The position numbers were made by a program, and so were the translations under genes. DNA of 64,000 bases from Actinobacteria bacterium OK074. GTDB lineage: Bacteria > Actinomycetota > Actinomycetes > Streptomycetales > Streptomycetaceae. The notes under the pieces are model-generated. The model saw nothing but the letters and a program-made list of their open reading frames with translations, was not told the DNA's origin and ran no database searches. Every line of letters starts with the position of its first letter. Within the stretch, counting starts at the first letter, position 1. Location of the stretch: the NCBI GenBank assembly GCA_001298575.1, contig LJCV01000262.1, positions 1-64,000 of the forward strand. Reading direction: 5' to 3'. Positions 52,273-61,045 of the stretch are shown piece by piece.

Positions 52273-53722
52273 CCGGAATCCGCTCCCCCTCGCGAACTCC
52301 CGCCCCCTGCAACCTCTCTGCCGTTCGTGCGGCGGTTGCCCTGGCCCAGGGGCCTGTGGTCAGTGCGCCCAGGATCAGGACCGTCAAGCCGCACGCGGTG
52401 ACGATCCACCAGGCCGGTCGGGCCGCCGTCACGAAGGACTTGGCGTAGGTCGACGAGCCGATGCCGGAGGCCAGTACCGCCCCGATCACCGCGACCCCGA
52501 GCGTCTGGCCCAGTTGGCGGCTGGTGGAGGCGACCGCGGCCGCCACGCCCGCCTGTTCCCGGGGCATGCCCGACACCGCCGTGTTCGTGATCGGGGAGTT
52601 GACGAAACCGAAGCCGATGCCGAACAGGACGTAGCCGAGGAAGAGCGTGACGTTCGACGTCTCGGCCTCGAAGGCGGCGAACAGGACCCCGCAGGCCGTC
52701 ATCGCGACCCCCGCGATCAGCAGCGGGATGCGCGGCCCGCGGCTGCCCACCAGGCGTCCGGCGATCGGGGCCAGCACGACCGTCGGGATCGCCATGGGCA
52801 GCATCCACAGGCCCGCGTGCAGGGCGTCCAGGCCGCGGACGTTCTGGAGGTACAGCGTCGACAGGAAGAGGAAGCCGCCGAGCGACGCGAACGCGCCCAC
52901 CGCGATCACCGTCGCCCCGCTGAACGGAGCCGAGCGGAAGAAGCGCAGGTCGATGAGGGGTTCGGCGCGGCGCGGCTCGTAGGAGAGGAGGGCCAGGAGG
53001 GCGGCCAGGGCCACGGCGAAGAACGGCAGGACGCTGGTGAAGCCCGACGTCGGCGCCTCGATGATGGCGTACGTCAGCGAGCCGAACAGCGCGATCACCA
53101 GGAGCTGGCCGACCGGGTCGGGGCGCCGGGCCTTCGGCGCGCGGGACTCGGGGACGAACCGCAGGGTCAGCAGGAGCGCCGCGATGCCCACCGGGATGTT
53201 GATCCAGAAGATCGACTGCCAGCCCGCCGACTCCACCAGGAACCCGCCCACCAGCGGCCCGGCGGCCATCGATATGCCGACGACACCGCCCCACACGCCG
53301 ATCGCCCGGGCCCGCTCGCGCGGATCCATGAACGTGTTGGTGATGATCGACATCGCGACCGGGTTCAGCATCGACCCGCCCACCGCCTGGATCATGCGGA
53401 ACGCGACGAGCGTCTCCAGGTTCGGCGCGAGCGAGCACAGCAGCGACCCGAGCGTGAAGACGGTCAGCCCCGCGATGAAGACGCGCTTGCGGCCGAGGCG
53501 GTCGGCGGTGGACCCCGCGAGCATGAGGAGCGAGGCGAGGACCAGGGTGTAGGCGTCGATGGTCCACTGGAGGCCGGCCGTGCTCGTGTGCAGTTCCTTC
53601 TGCATGGAGGGCAGGGCGACGTTGAGGACGGTGGTGTCCAGACCCACGATCAGCAGACTCATGCAGCAGATCGCGAGCACCAGCAGACGGCGGCGTTGAC
53701 TGAGCTCGGGCATGACGTCCAT
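52262..53722 (-). CDS. MFS drug exporter (EmrB/QacA, DHA2 family)
   Basis: A 486-residue transporter with about fourteen helices. LIVGLDTTVLNVALPSMQKEL (N-terminal helix, with the acidic residue D) and AGSTADRLGRKRVF motif A are classical. ATG at 53722; a second ATG at 53713 is possible. No regulator gene is adjacent except the AT-rich stretch before it. Substrate unknown. Confidence 0.88.
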   Translation of the reverse strand: MDVMPELSQRRRLLVLAICCMSLLIVGLDTTVLNVALPSMQKELHTSTAGLQWTIDAYTLVLASLLMLAGSTADRLGRKRVFIAGLTVFTLGSLLCSLAPNLETLVAFRMIQAVGGSMLNPVAMSIITNTFMDPRERARAIGVWGGVVGISMAAGPLVGGFLVESAGWQSIFWINIPVGIAALLLTLRFVPESRAPKARRPDPVGQLLVIALFGSLTYAIIEAPTSGFTSVLPFFAVALAALLALLSYEPRRAEPLIDLRFFRSAPFSGATVIAVGAFASLGGFLFLSTLYLQNVRGLDALHAGLWMLPMAIPTVVLAPIAGRLVGSRGPRIPLLIAGVAMTACGVLFAAFEAETSNVTLFLGYVLFGIGFGFVNSPITNTAVSGMPREQAGVAAAVASTSRQLGQTLGVAVIGAVLASGIGSSTYAKSFVTAARPAWWIVTACGLTVLILGALTTGPWARATAARTAERLQGAGVREGERIPAGG

Positions 53723-53867
53723 CGTAGAGGAATATCGATAGTGCGGCTAACTAATGACTGTTACATGATCGTGTTCCGGGGCTCGCCGGGTGTGCGACGG
53801 GGTATGCGACGGGGTGCGGGGCAGGGCGTGCGGCGGGGTGGGTGACGGGGTGCGCGACAATGGGGGA

Positions 53868-55037
53868 ATGTCCACGCCCGCGAACCCGTTGCGGATCGGC
53901 CCGCACACCGTCCAGCCGCCCGTCGTCCTCGCCCCCATGGCCGGGATCACGAACGCGCCCTTCCGCACCCTGTGCCGGTCCTACGCCGGAGGCGTGTCAA
54001 AGGGTGCGGCCAGTGGTGGAAAAGGGCTGTTCGTCAGCGAGATGATCACCACCCGGGCGCTGGTCGAACGCAACGAGAAGACCATGCAGCTGATCCACTT
54101 CGACGCGAGTGAACGCCCGCGCTCGATCCAGCTGTACGGCGTCGACCCCGCCACCGTCGGCAAGGCCGTCCGCATGATCGCGGAGGAGGACCTCGCCGAC
54201 CACATCGACCTCAACTTCGGCTGCCCCGTGCCGAAGGTCACACGCAAGGGCGGCGGCTCGGCGCTGCCGTACAAGCGGAACCTGCTGCGGGCGATCCTGC
54301 GGGAGGCCGTGAGCGGGGCGGGGGAGCTGCCCGTCACGATGAAGATGCGCAAGGGCATCGACGACGACCACATCACCTACCTCGACGCGGGCCGCATCGC
54401 CGTCGAGGAGGGCGTCACCGCCATCGCGCTGCACGGGCGGACGGCCGCGCAGCACTACGGCGGCACCGCCGACTGGGAGGCCATCGCCCGGCTCAAGGAG
54501 CACGTGCCGGAGATCCCCGTGCTGGGGAACGGCGACATCTGGTCGGCCCAGGACGCGCTGCGGATGGTGCGCGAGACCGGTTGCGACGGCGTCGTCGTCG
54601 GGCGGGGGTGCCTTGGGCGGCCGTGGCTGTTCGCTGACCTGGTCGCCGCCTTCGAGGGGCGCGAACAGGACGTGCTCCAGCCGTCGTTGCGCGAGGTCGC
54701 CGACATCATGGTCCGGCACGCCACCCTGCTCGGCGAGTGGATCGGCAGTGAATCCAAGGGAGTTGTCGACTTCCGCAAGCACGTCGCCTGGTACCTGAAG
54801 GGCTTCGCGGTCGGGTCCGAGATGCGCAAGCGGCTCGCCATCACGTCGTCCCTCGACGAACTGCGGGGCGGGCTGGACGAGTTGGACCTCGACCAGAGCT
54901 GGCCCGTAGGCGCCGACGGGCCCCGGGGCCGTACGTCCGGCAACAACCGGGTTGTCCTGCCGGACGGTTGGCTCAAGGACCCGTACGACTGCGCGGGCGT
55001 CGGGGAGGACGCGGAGCTGGAGACCTCCGGGGGCTGA
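53868..55037 (+). CDS. dusB: tRNA-dihydrouridine synthase (DusB-like)
   Basis: Reduces uridine to dihydrouridine in tRNA, using FMN. The 389-residue protein starts with APMAGITNAPFR (about residues 21-32) and includes the catalytic-cysteine segment LNFGCPVPKVTRKGGGSAL and GNGDIW, VVGRGCLGRPWLF. A stretch (AGGVSKGAASGGKG, about residues 40-53) appears longer than the usual SGGKG before LFVSEMI. The ATG at 53868 follows GGGGGA. Degenerate tandem repeats of TGCGACGGGG precede it (53786-53860). Confidence 0.9.
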   Translation: MSTPANPLRIGPHTVQPPVVLAPMAGITNAPFRTLCRSYAGGVSKGAASGGKGLFVSEMITTRALVERNEKTMQLIHFDASERPRSIQLYGVDPATVGKAVRMIAEEDLADHIDLNFGCPVPKVTRKGGGSALPYKRNLLRAILREAVSGAGELPVTMKMRKGIDDDHITYLDAGRIAVEEGVTAIALHGRTAAQHYGGTADWEAIARLKEHVPEIPVLGNGDIWSAQDALRMVRETGCDGVVVGRGCLGRPWLFADLVAAFEGREQDVLQPSLREVADIMVRHATLLGEWIGSESKGVVDFRKHVAWYLKGFAVGSEMRKRLAITSSLDELRGGLDELDLDQSWPVGADGPRGRTSGNNRVVLPDGWLKDPYDCAGVGEDAELETSGG

Positions 55038-55051
55038 GGGGGAGCGGCGGC

Positions 55052-55077
55052 GGGGGCCGAACTTCCGTCCGGCCCCC
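55052..55077. terminator. Hairpin after dusB
   Basis: GGGGGCCG and CGGCCCCC (8-base perfect arms) flank a ten-base loop, 15 bases after the dusB stop and 32 before the convergent membrane protein's stop. Probable shared terminator. Confidence 0.7.
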
Positions 55078-55087
55078 GGAGGTTGCG

Positions 55088-55126
55088 CTCAGCCCTTCGT
55101 CGGGTGTCTCAGCCCTTCGTCGGGTG
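55088..55126. repeat. 20-base-period direct repeat across a stop
   Basis: CTCAGCCCTTCGTCGGGTG occurs exactly at 55088-55106 and 55108-55126. The second copy contains the minus-strand stop at 55109. Confidence 0.7.
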
Positions 55127-57223
55127 CGGCGTCGAGCCGTACGCCGTCAGGAACTTGTCGCGGAAGGCGCTCATCTGCCAGACCGGCGCGTTCTTCGCGG
55201 GCTGGAGGCCGTCCGTGTAGTTCCAACTGTCGATCGCGTCAAGGACCTTGGGGTCCTTCGCGACGATCGACACCGGCACCTCGTGGTTGGCGCCCTGACC
55301 GCTGACCTTCGCCATCGGCTGGTGGTCGCCGAGGAAGACGAGCACGGTGTTCTTGTTGCCGTACCGCTCCAGCCACTGGGTCAGCGCGGTCACCGAGTAC
55401 TGGACCGACTTGCCGTACTCCTGCTTGACCGCCGTCGAGTTGTAGAAGACGTCCGCCGGGTCCTTGCCCGCCTTCTCGATCGCGTCGTAGATCGAGCCGT
55501 CGCCCACCTTGTCCCAGTCGACCATCTTCGGGATGGGCGCCCACGGCTGGTGGCTGGAGGTCAGGATGATGAACGACATCAGCGACTTGCCGTCGGCCGG
55601 CTTCTTGCTGTGCACCGTGCGCTGGAACTGCTCCAGGGCGTACTGGTCGGGCATCGTCGACCAGCTGAACTTCGGGCCCTTGTAGCCGAGTTGGAAGGCG
55701 TTGTAGACCTTGTCCAGGCCGTACCACTTCGACTCGGGCCAGCCCTTCTGCACGCCCGGCATGACGCCGACGGTGTCGTAGTCGCCCGTCTTCTTGAACG
55801 CCTCGGTGAGCGTGAGGTGCTTGCTGGCGGTGGCGGTGTGGTAGCGGCTCTGGTTGTCCAGCCACAGGCCCGACATGAAGGTGGAGTGGCCCAGCCAGCT
55901 ACTGCCGCCGTACGTCGCGGAGTTGAGCCAGCCGCTCTTCGCGGCGAAACCGGCCTTCTTCAGGGCCGCGGTCGACTTGGTGAGCGTCTTGGTGACGCCC
56001 GGGCCGATCGCCGGGTCGTCGATCGCGCTGCGGCCGTAGCTCTCGATGAACGTGAAGATCATGTCCTTGCCGCGCAGGGCCGGGACCAGCTGGCTGGGCG
56101 GGGTGTTGCCGAAGGTGTCGGCGTTGACCGTCTTGCCGAACGTCCGCTCGTCCCGGAGCGTGTCGAGCCACAGGTCCTTGCGCTGCTTGACCACAACCAC
56201 CGTGTGTTCGGCGGCGATTGGCACACCGCCGATGGTCAGGCTGAGCGAGATGCTCGTCATCCACGCCATGCTCAGCACCATCAGGGCCCGGGTGGACCGC
56301 TGTCGGTGCCGCGCCATGACGTTGCTGAGCCGGACCACGGCCAGCGACATGATCCCGAGGAGCGCGAGCGCGAGCACGACCGCGCCGATCTCCGTCGCGA
56401 TTGCGCCCGCCGTACCCATCGAGTCCTTCAGGTACGACTCCGCGTCGCTCAGCAGCGGCCAGTCGAGAATGATGTTGAAGCTGCGGCCGAGGAAATAATT
56501 GAACCCGATGTCGAACAGGTTCAGGATCGTCAGGATGCCGAGGAACGCGCCCATCAGCCAGGCGGTGATCCGCCGGTAGCGCGACGGCAGCGCCACCAGC
56601 ACGACCGAGCAGACCAGCCCCTCCACCGGGATCCGCACGAACTGCGCGAAGTGGAAGAACGCGAGACGGTTCGGCGCGACGAGCGCGACGAGGATCAGGA
56701 CGCCGGCGAGCACGGTGGTGGCGATGGAGATGACCTGGGCGGCGAGGGGGTGCCCGTCCCGCCAGTCGTGCCAGCGGCGGCGGGGGCCGCGCGGGCCTCG
56801 GGGGCCCTGCGGAGGGTCGGCGGGGCCGTCGGCGGCGGGGGGCTGCTCGGTGGGGGGTTCCGGAGCCTCAGAGGTCCCTGGGGTCCCTGGGGTCCCTGGG
56901 GTCTCTGGGGTTTCAGTGGTCTCCGGGACTTCCGGGGCGTCGACCTCCGGCTCGGTGGTGGTGACGGCTTCCGGCTCGGCAGCCGTAACCGGTTCCGGTT
57001 CCGGCTGCGGCTCCGGCTCCGGCTCAACGGTCGTAACCGATTCCGGCTCCGTTTCCGGCTCGGCGGTCGTGACCGCCTCCGGCTCGGTTGTCGTAACCGT
57101 TGTCGTAACCGTTTCCGTGGCCGTTTCCGCAGCCGTTTCCGCTTTCCGTTCCTGCGGCAGCACCTCGTCCGTGGCTGCCTCAGCCTGGTCCGTTGGCTTG
57201 GGTGAACGCGTGTTGAGAGGCAA
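55109..57223 (-). CDS. LTA-synthase-like membrane protein (sulfatase fold)
   Basis: A 704-residue protein. The first 150 residues are low-complexity, rich in Thr, Glu and Pro, and encoded by short DNA repeats (for instance GGTCCCTGG units at 56874-56910). Several membrane helices (about residues 165-310) lead to an extracytoplasmic domain of the alkaline-phosphatase superfamily: FTFIESYGRSA, WLGHSTFMSGLW and FLGDHQPMA are the likely metal and catalytic regions. LTA synthases transfer glycerol phosphate to cell-surface polymers, but other members act on different substrates. The start is TTG at 57223 with GGAAGG upstream. A 20-base repeat spans its stop. Confidence 0.82.
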   Translation of the reverse strand: MPLNTRSPKPTDQAEAATDEVLPQERKAETAAETATETVTTTVTTTEPEAVTTAEPETEPESVTTVEPEPEPQPEPEPVTAAEPEAVTTTEPEVDAPEVPETTETPETPGTPGTPGTSEAPEPPTEQPPAADGPADPPQGPRGPRGPRRRWHDWRDGHPLAAQVISIATTVLAGVLILVALVAPNRLAFFHFAQFVRIPVEGLVCSVVLVALPSRYRRITAWLMGAFLGILTILNLFDIGFNYFLGRSFNIILDWPLLSDAESYLKDSMGTAGAIATEIGAVVLALALLGIMSLAVVRLSNVMARHRQRSTRALMVLSMAWMTSISLSLTIGGVPIAAEHTVVVVKQRKDLWLDTLRDERTFGKTVNADTFGNTPPSQLVPALRGKDMIFTFIESYGRSAIDDPAIGPGVTKTLTKSTAALKKAGFAAKSGWLNSATYGGSSWLGHSTFMSGLWLDNQSRYHTATASKHLTLTEAFKKTGDYDTVGVMPGVQKGWPESKWYGLDKVYNAFQLGYKGPKFSWSTMPDQYALEQFQRTVHSKKPADGKSLMSFIILTSSHQPWAPIPKMVDWDKVGDGSIYDAIEKAGKDPADVFYNSTAVKQEYGKSVQYSVTALTQWLERYGNKNTVLVFLGDHQPMAKVSGQGANHEVPVSIVAKDPKVLDAIDSWNYTDGLQPAKNAPVWQMSAFRDKFLTAYGSTPHPTKG

Positions 57224-57402
57224 CCCGAAGGTCCTTCCGTACGAAGCCCGTGAAGAGGGGCGGGCCGCTGCGCCGGGAGGCGGGGCCCGCCGTCTTCCCG
57301 TACGGGGGCGGGGCGGGACGCGTTCAACTTATCGGTCGGGAGTCGGGCAAACACCAGGCAAACACCCAGTCAGCCCGGACTTTGCGCTTCTGACGAGAGG
57401 GC

Positions 57403-59343
57403 CTACGCGCCCCCCACCGCGGTCAGCAACGCCAGCGGCGCCGCCGCCGCGCGCGACTCCCGTACACACGCGTGCGGATACGGCACCGGCCGCGCGTGGG
57501 TGCTGTCCCGCCCGTACCCCGCGAGCACCTCCGGCAGCCGGTTGCCCGTGGCCGTCGCCGCGTCCACCAGCCCGTGCGCCACCGTACGGGCTTCGTCGTG
57601 CAGGCCGTACCGGGCCAGGCCGAGGGCGATCAGCGCGTTGTCGTGCGGCCACACCGAGCCCCGGTGGTACGACATCGGGTGGTACGCGGCCTGGTCGGCG
57701 GCCAGCGTGCGCACCCCCCAGCCGGAGAAGAAGTCCGGCTCCAGCAGCCGCCGGCCGACGAGTTCGCCGTACTCCTTGTCGAGCAGGCCCGACCAGAGCA
57801 GGTGTCCGGCGTCCGAGGCGAGGGCGTCGACCTGGTTGCCCTCGCCGTCCAACGCCAGGGCGGGGAAGGCGTGTTCGGGCATCCAGAAGTCCCGCTGGAA
57901 ACGGTCCCGGAGGTCGGCCGCGGCCTGTTCGAGCAGCGCCGCGTACACCTCGTCGTCCCAGATCGTGCGCGCGAGGTGCGCGGTGCGGCGCAGGGCGTCG
58001 TACGCGTAGCCCTGCGCGCCCGCGGCCATCACCGGCCCGTTCGGGCGGCTGCCGTCGGCGCCGCAGATCGCGCCGGGGGAGTCCTTCCAGTTCTGGTTGG
58101 CGAGGCCGCCCTGGTCGGCGCGGTAGACGAGGTAGCCGCGGGAGGTCAGGCCCCCGTGGTCCAGCATCCAGTCCACTGCGGCGCGGGCGTTCGGCTCCAG
58201 ACGGCGGGCCAGCGCGGTGTCGCCGGTCTGCTCGACGTACGCGCCGAGCAGCACCAGGAACAGCGGGGTCGCGTCGACCGAGCCGTAGTAACGGCCGTAC
58301 GGCACCTGCCCGAAGTGCGCGAGTTCGCCGTGCCGCACCTCGTGCACGATCTTGCCGGGCTGGGCCACCGAGCCGACGCCGACCTCGGCCGCCTGGGTCG
58401 CGGCGAGCGCGGGCAGCGTGGCGGCGGCGAGACCGGGGCGGTAGGGGAGCGCGAAGAGGGAGGTCAGCAGGGCGTCACGGCCCAGCAGGGTCAGGAACCA
58501 GGGGGCGCCGGCGGCCGGGACCCACAGCTCCTCGCCGTCCAGCCCCGTCGCCGGGACCTGGAGCGTGGCGAGGTCGGCGAGGCCGCGCGCACAGGCCGCG
58601 GCCAGCTCCGGCCAGCCCGTCGGGAACGCCACGCCCTGGGTGAACTCGCCCTCGGCCGCGTGGACTTGCTCGCTCGCGGCGGTGGGGGTCAGCGGCACCC
58701 GGGGGGTCTTTGTCGCGCCGTGCGGGCGCGCGGCCACGCGCAGGGCCAACTCGGCGGAGCCGTGCGGTTCCAGGTCGAGCGTCCACACCAACCGGCGGGC
58801 CCCGGTGCCGGTTTCCTCGACGCCGTCCGGCGGGGGTTCCGCCGACACCGTCGTCGAGGAGTGCCATTCGCCGCGCTGGTAGCCGAACTCCACGCCGTCG
58901 TCGAGGACTTGGCGGCGGCGCTGGGCGCCGATCTTGGCGTAGGTGCGGTGGTCGGAGCGGAGTTCGAACTGGTCGGTGAAGTCGGCGTCCGCGGTGACCG
59001 CGACGCGGACCGTCGTCGGCACCGGGCGGTTGCTCGCCACCCGCAGCGACTCGACGAACGCGCCGTCGGCGACGGCCTGTTCACGGAAGAGCGTGTACGC
59101 GGGCGGCTCCTGGCGCCCGCCGCGCGGCACCAGCACACAGCGGGCGGTGTCGCCCTCCGAGACCGGCGACAGCGTCTCGGGGACCGCGCCGTCGACCGTG
59201 AGCTGCCAGCGGCTGAGGTGCCGGGCGTCCCGTACGAATAACCCGTCCGGAGAACTGCTGCCCCGAACTCCGCTGATGTCCCCGCCGTCGCCAACGGCCG
59301 CGAACGTACCGCCGTGCACGAGCAGATGCTGCCGGTCCGTCAT
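57403..59343 (-). CDS. Glycogen-debranching-type amylo-alpha-1,6-glucosidase
   Basis: A 646-residue hydrolase. The N-terminal beta-domain (about residues 1-250) fits the GDE N-terminal region, and the helical catalytic domain has LLGRDALLTSLFALPYRPGLA, NQNWKDSPGAI and HRGSVWPHDNALIALGL, typical of the GH133/GH15-like barrel. Likely cleaves alpha-1,6 branches or alpha-glucosides; substrate unproven. Its start overlaps the upstream hydrolase stop by ATGA, forming a two-gene operon beside a divergent ROK regulator. Confidence 0.83.
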   Translation of the reverse strand: MTDRQHLLVHGGTFAAVGDGGDISGVRGSSSPDGLFVRDARHLSRWQLTVDGAVPETLSPVSEGDTARCVLVPRGGRQEPPAYTLFREQAVADGAFVESLRVASNRPVPTTVRVAVTADADFTDQFELRSDHRTYAKIGAQRRRQVLDDGVEFGYQRGEWHSSTTVSAEPPPDGVEETGTGARRLVWTLDLEPHGSAELALRVAARPHGATKTPRVPLTPTAASEQVHAAEGEFTQGVAFPTGWPELAAACARGLADLATLQVPATGLDGEELWVPAAGAPWFLTLLGRDALLTSLFALPYRPGLAAATLPALAATQAAEVGVGSVAQPGKIVHEVRHGELAHFGQVPYGRYYGSVDATPLFLVLLGAYVEQTGDTALARRLEPNARAAVDWMLDHGGLTSRGYLVYRADQGGLANQNWKDSPGAICGADGSRPNGPVMAAGAQGYAYDALRRTAHLARTIWDDEVYAALLEQAAADLRDRFQRDFWMPEHAFPALALDGEGNQVDALASDAGHLLWSGLLDKEYGELVGRRLLEPDFFSGWGVRTLAADQAAYHPMSYHRGSVWPHDNALIALGLARYGLHDEARTVAHGLVDAATATGNRLPEVLAGYGRDSTHARPVPYPHACVRESRAAAAPLALLTAVGGA

Positions 59344-60926
59344 CCCCGGTCCCCTCCCTTGCCCTGGTCACTCGTCTCGAACATGCCGGTCGTGTCGTCA
59401 GAGGTGGTGCTGTGCACGGGCCCCGCGTGGGTGCCCCGGTCGCCGTCCTCCGGGGGCTCGTACGCGTGCAGCAGGTCGAGCGTGAGCGCCGCCGTCCAGC
59501 TGAAGTCGAGCGCGCCGCACGCCTCGCCGGTGTACGGGTCGACGTACTCGGCGAAGGAGGTCGCGTCCGCGGTGCGCAGCATCGCCTCGCGCAGCGTGTC
59601 GGCGCGCTCCTGCTCGCCGTGGGTGCGCAGGCCGCGTTCGAAGAGCCAACTGGTGTTGAACCAGGCGGGACCGCGCCAGTAGCGGTGCGGGTCGAAGGCT
59701 TCGCCGAGCAGGTCGTAGCTGGGCACGAGCGGCGCGCTGTCCCCGAGCCCGAAGTGCGGCCCGCACGCGGTCCGGACGAGGGTGTCGGCGATGTCGCGCG
59801 GGAGGGTGGGCAGGAGGAGGGGGACGAGACCGGAGACGCTGCGCTCGGGGATGAGGGAACTACCCCGTTCGCCCCGCACGTCCCGGCAGAAGAACATCCC
59901 CTCCGCCGGGTCCCACAACCGCTCCACCAGCGCCGCCGTCAGCCGGGCGGCGCGCGCGTGGCGGGCCGTTCCCGTCGCGCCCAGCTCGAACGCGATCCGG
60001 GCCAGCGCGTGCTCCGAGGCGATCAGCAGGGCGTTGAAGGCCGGGTCCTCGACCGCGAACTCGTTGGCTCCGTCGGCGTATTGGCCGTCCCGGTAGTCCG
60101 TGGCGAGGCGCACGTACCGCCCGTAGTCCAGGTCCGTAGGCCGGTCCTCCGGGGCCCCGTGGTCGAGATCGGCGCGGCGGAAGGAGCGGGCCGGGGCCGG
60201 GGTGATGCGGGCCAACGGGGCATCCCAGCAAGGGCTGTTGTCCATGCCCTGTTCCCAGGGGTGCACCACCGAGGCCAGGCCGCCGCCACCGAGGTCGCGG
60301 CGGTGCAGCAGATAGCGGTGCCAGGCGGCCAGCCGCGGGTACATCCGGGCCAGGAAGCCGCGCGACCGCGACAGCCCGGGGTCCGCCTGGTGCACCAGCC
60401 AGGCCGCCAGCGCGTGCACCGGTGGCTGCACGATGCCGGACGTCTGTACGGTGCGCGGGGCACCCGCGGTGCGCCCCGCGGTCGAGGAGCGCCAGAAGTC
60501 GGGGCTCGGGAAGTACGCGTCGAGCGGGACGGAGGGATTGAAGACGATGTGCGGGACACGGCCGTCGCCCCACTGGGCGTCGAGCAGCGTCTCCAGCTCC
60601 GTCTGCGCCCGCAGGGGGGACAGGTGACGCAGCCCGATCGCGATGAACGCGGAGTCCCACGACCACTGGTGCGGGTACAGGCCGCGCGAGGGCACGGTCG
60701 AGGCCCCCGTCCAGTTCCCCTCCAGGACCTGTTCCGCGCGCGCGGACAGCGAACCCGCGCTCCTCGCCGCCGCCGGCCGGTCCGTCCGCGCGGACGGGGC
60801 CGGATCGTATACATCAGGGCTGGAATGGGCGATCTCACCCGGACCGGGTACGGGCTGTGCGCCGAAGGTGCGCACGGGACCCGTGAGGTCCGTACGGCGG
60901 GTGGTGAGTTGGGTTGTGCTGTCCAC
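59340..60926 (-). CDS. MGH1-like glycoside hydrolase
   Basis: A 528-residue protein related to mannosylglycerate-hydrolase-like or GH63-like alpha/alpha-barrel enzymes: WSWDSAFIAIGLRHLSP (about residues 88-104), QWGDGRVPHIVFNPS and WRGPAWFNTSWLFERGLR carry probable acid and base residues. No signal peptide. The GTG at 60926 is the start; the ROK gene is divergent about 120 bases away. Substrate likely a short alpha-glucan or glycoside, which is inference from the partner gene. Confidence 0.83.
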   Translation of the reverse strand: MDSTTQLTTRRTDLTGPVRTFGAQPVPGPGEIAHSSPDVYDPAPSARTDRPAAARSAGSLSARAEQVLEGNWTGASTVPSRGLYPHQWSWDSAFIAIGLRHLSPLRAQTELETLLDAQWGDGRVPHIVFNPSVPLDAYFPSPDFWRSSTAGRTAGAPRTVQTSGIVQPPVHALAAWLVHQADPGLSRSRGFLARMYPRLAAWHRYLLHRRDLGGGGLASVVHPWEQGMDNSPCWDAPLARITPAPARSFRRADLDHGAPEDRPTDLDYGRYVRLATDYRDGQYADGANEFAVEDPAFNALLIASEHALARIAFELGATGTARHARAARLTAALVERLWDPAEGMFFCRDVRGERGSSLIPERSVSGLVPLLLPTLPRDIADTLVRTACGPHFGLGDSAPLVPSYDLLGEAFDPHRYWRGPAWFNTSWLFERGLRTHGEQERADTLREAMLRTADATSFAEYVDPYTGEACGALDFSWTAALTLDLLHAYEPPEDGDRGTHAGPVHSTTSDDTTGMFETSDQGKGGDRG

Positions 60927-61045
60927 TCAGGTCTCCCTGAAGACGTCCGGCCGATCGGTTCGGCTCTGGCTACCGTAGGGTTACGTCTATTTAACACGCA
61001 AAACTCAGGATGTAATGCAGAGTTGTTGAACGCAAGGGGGTGCGC

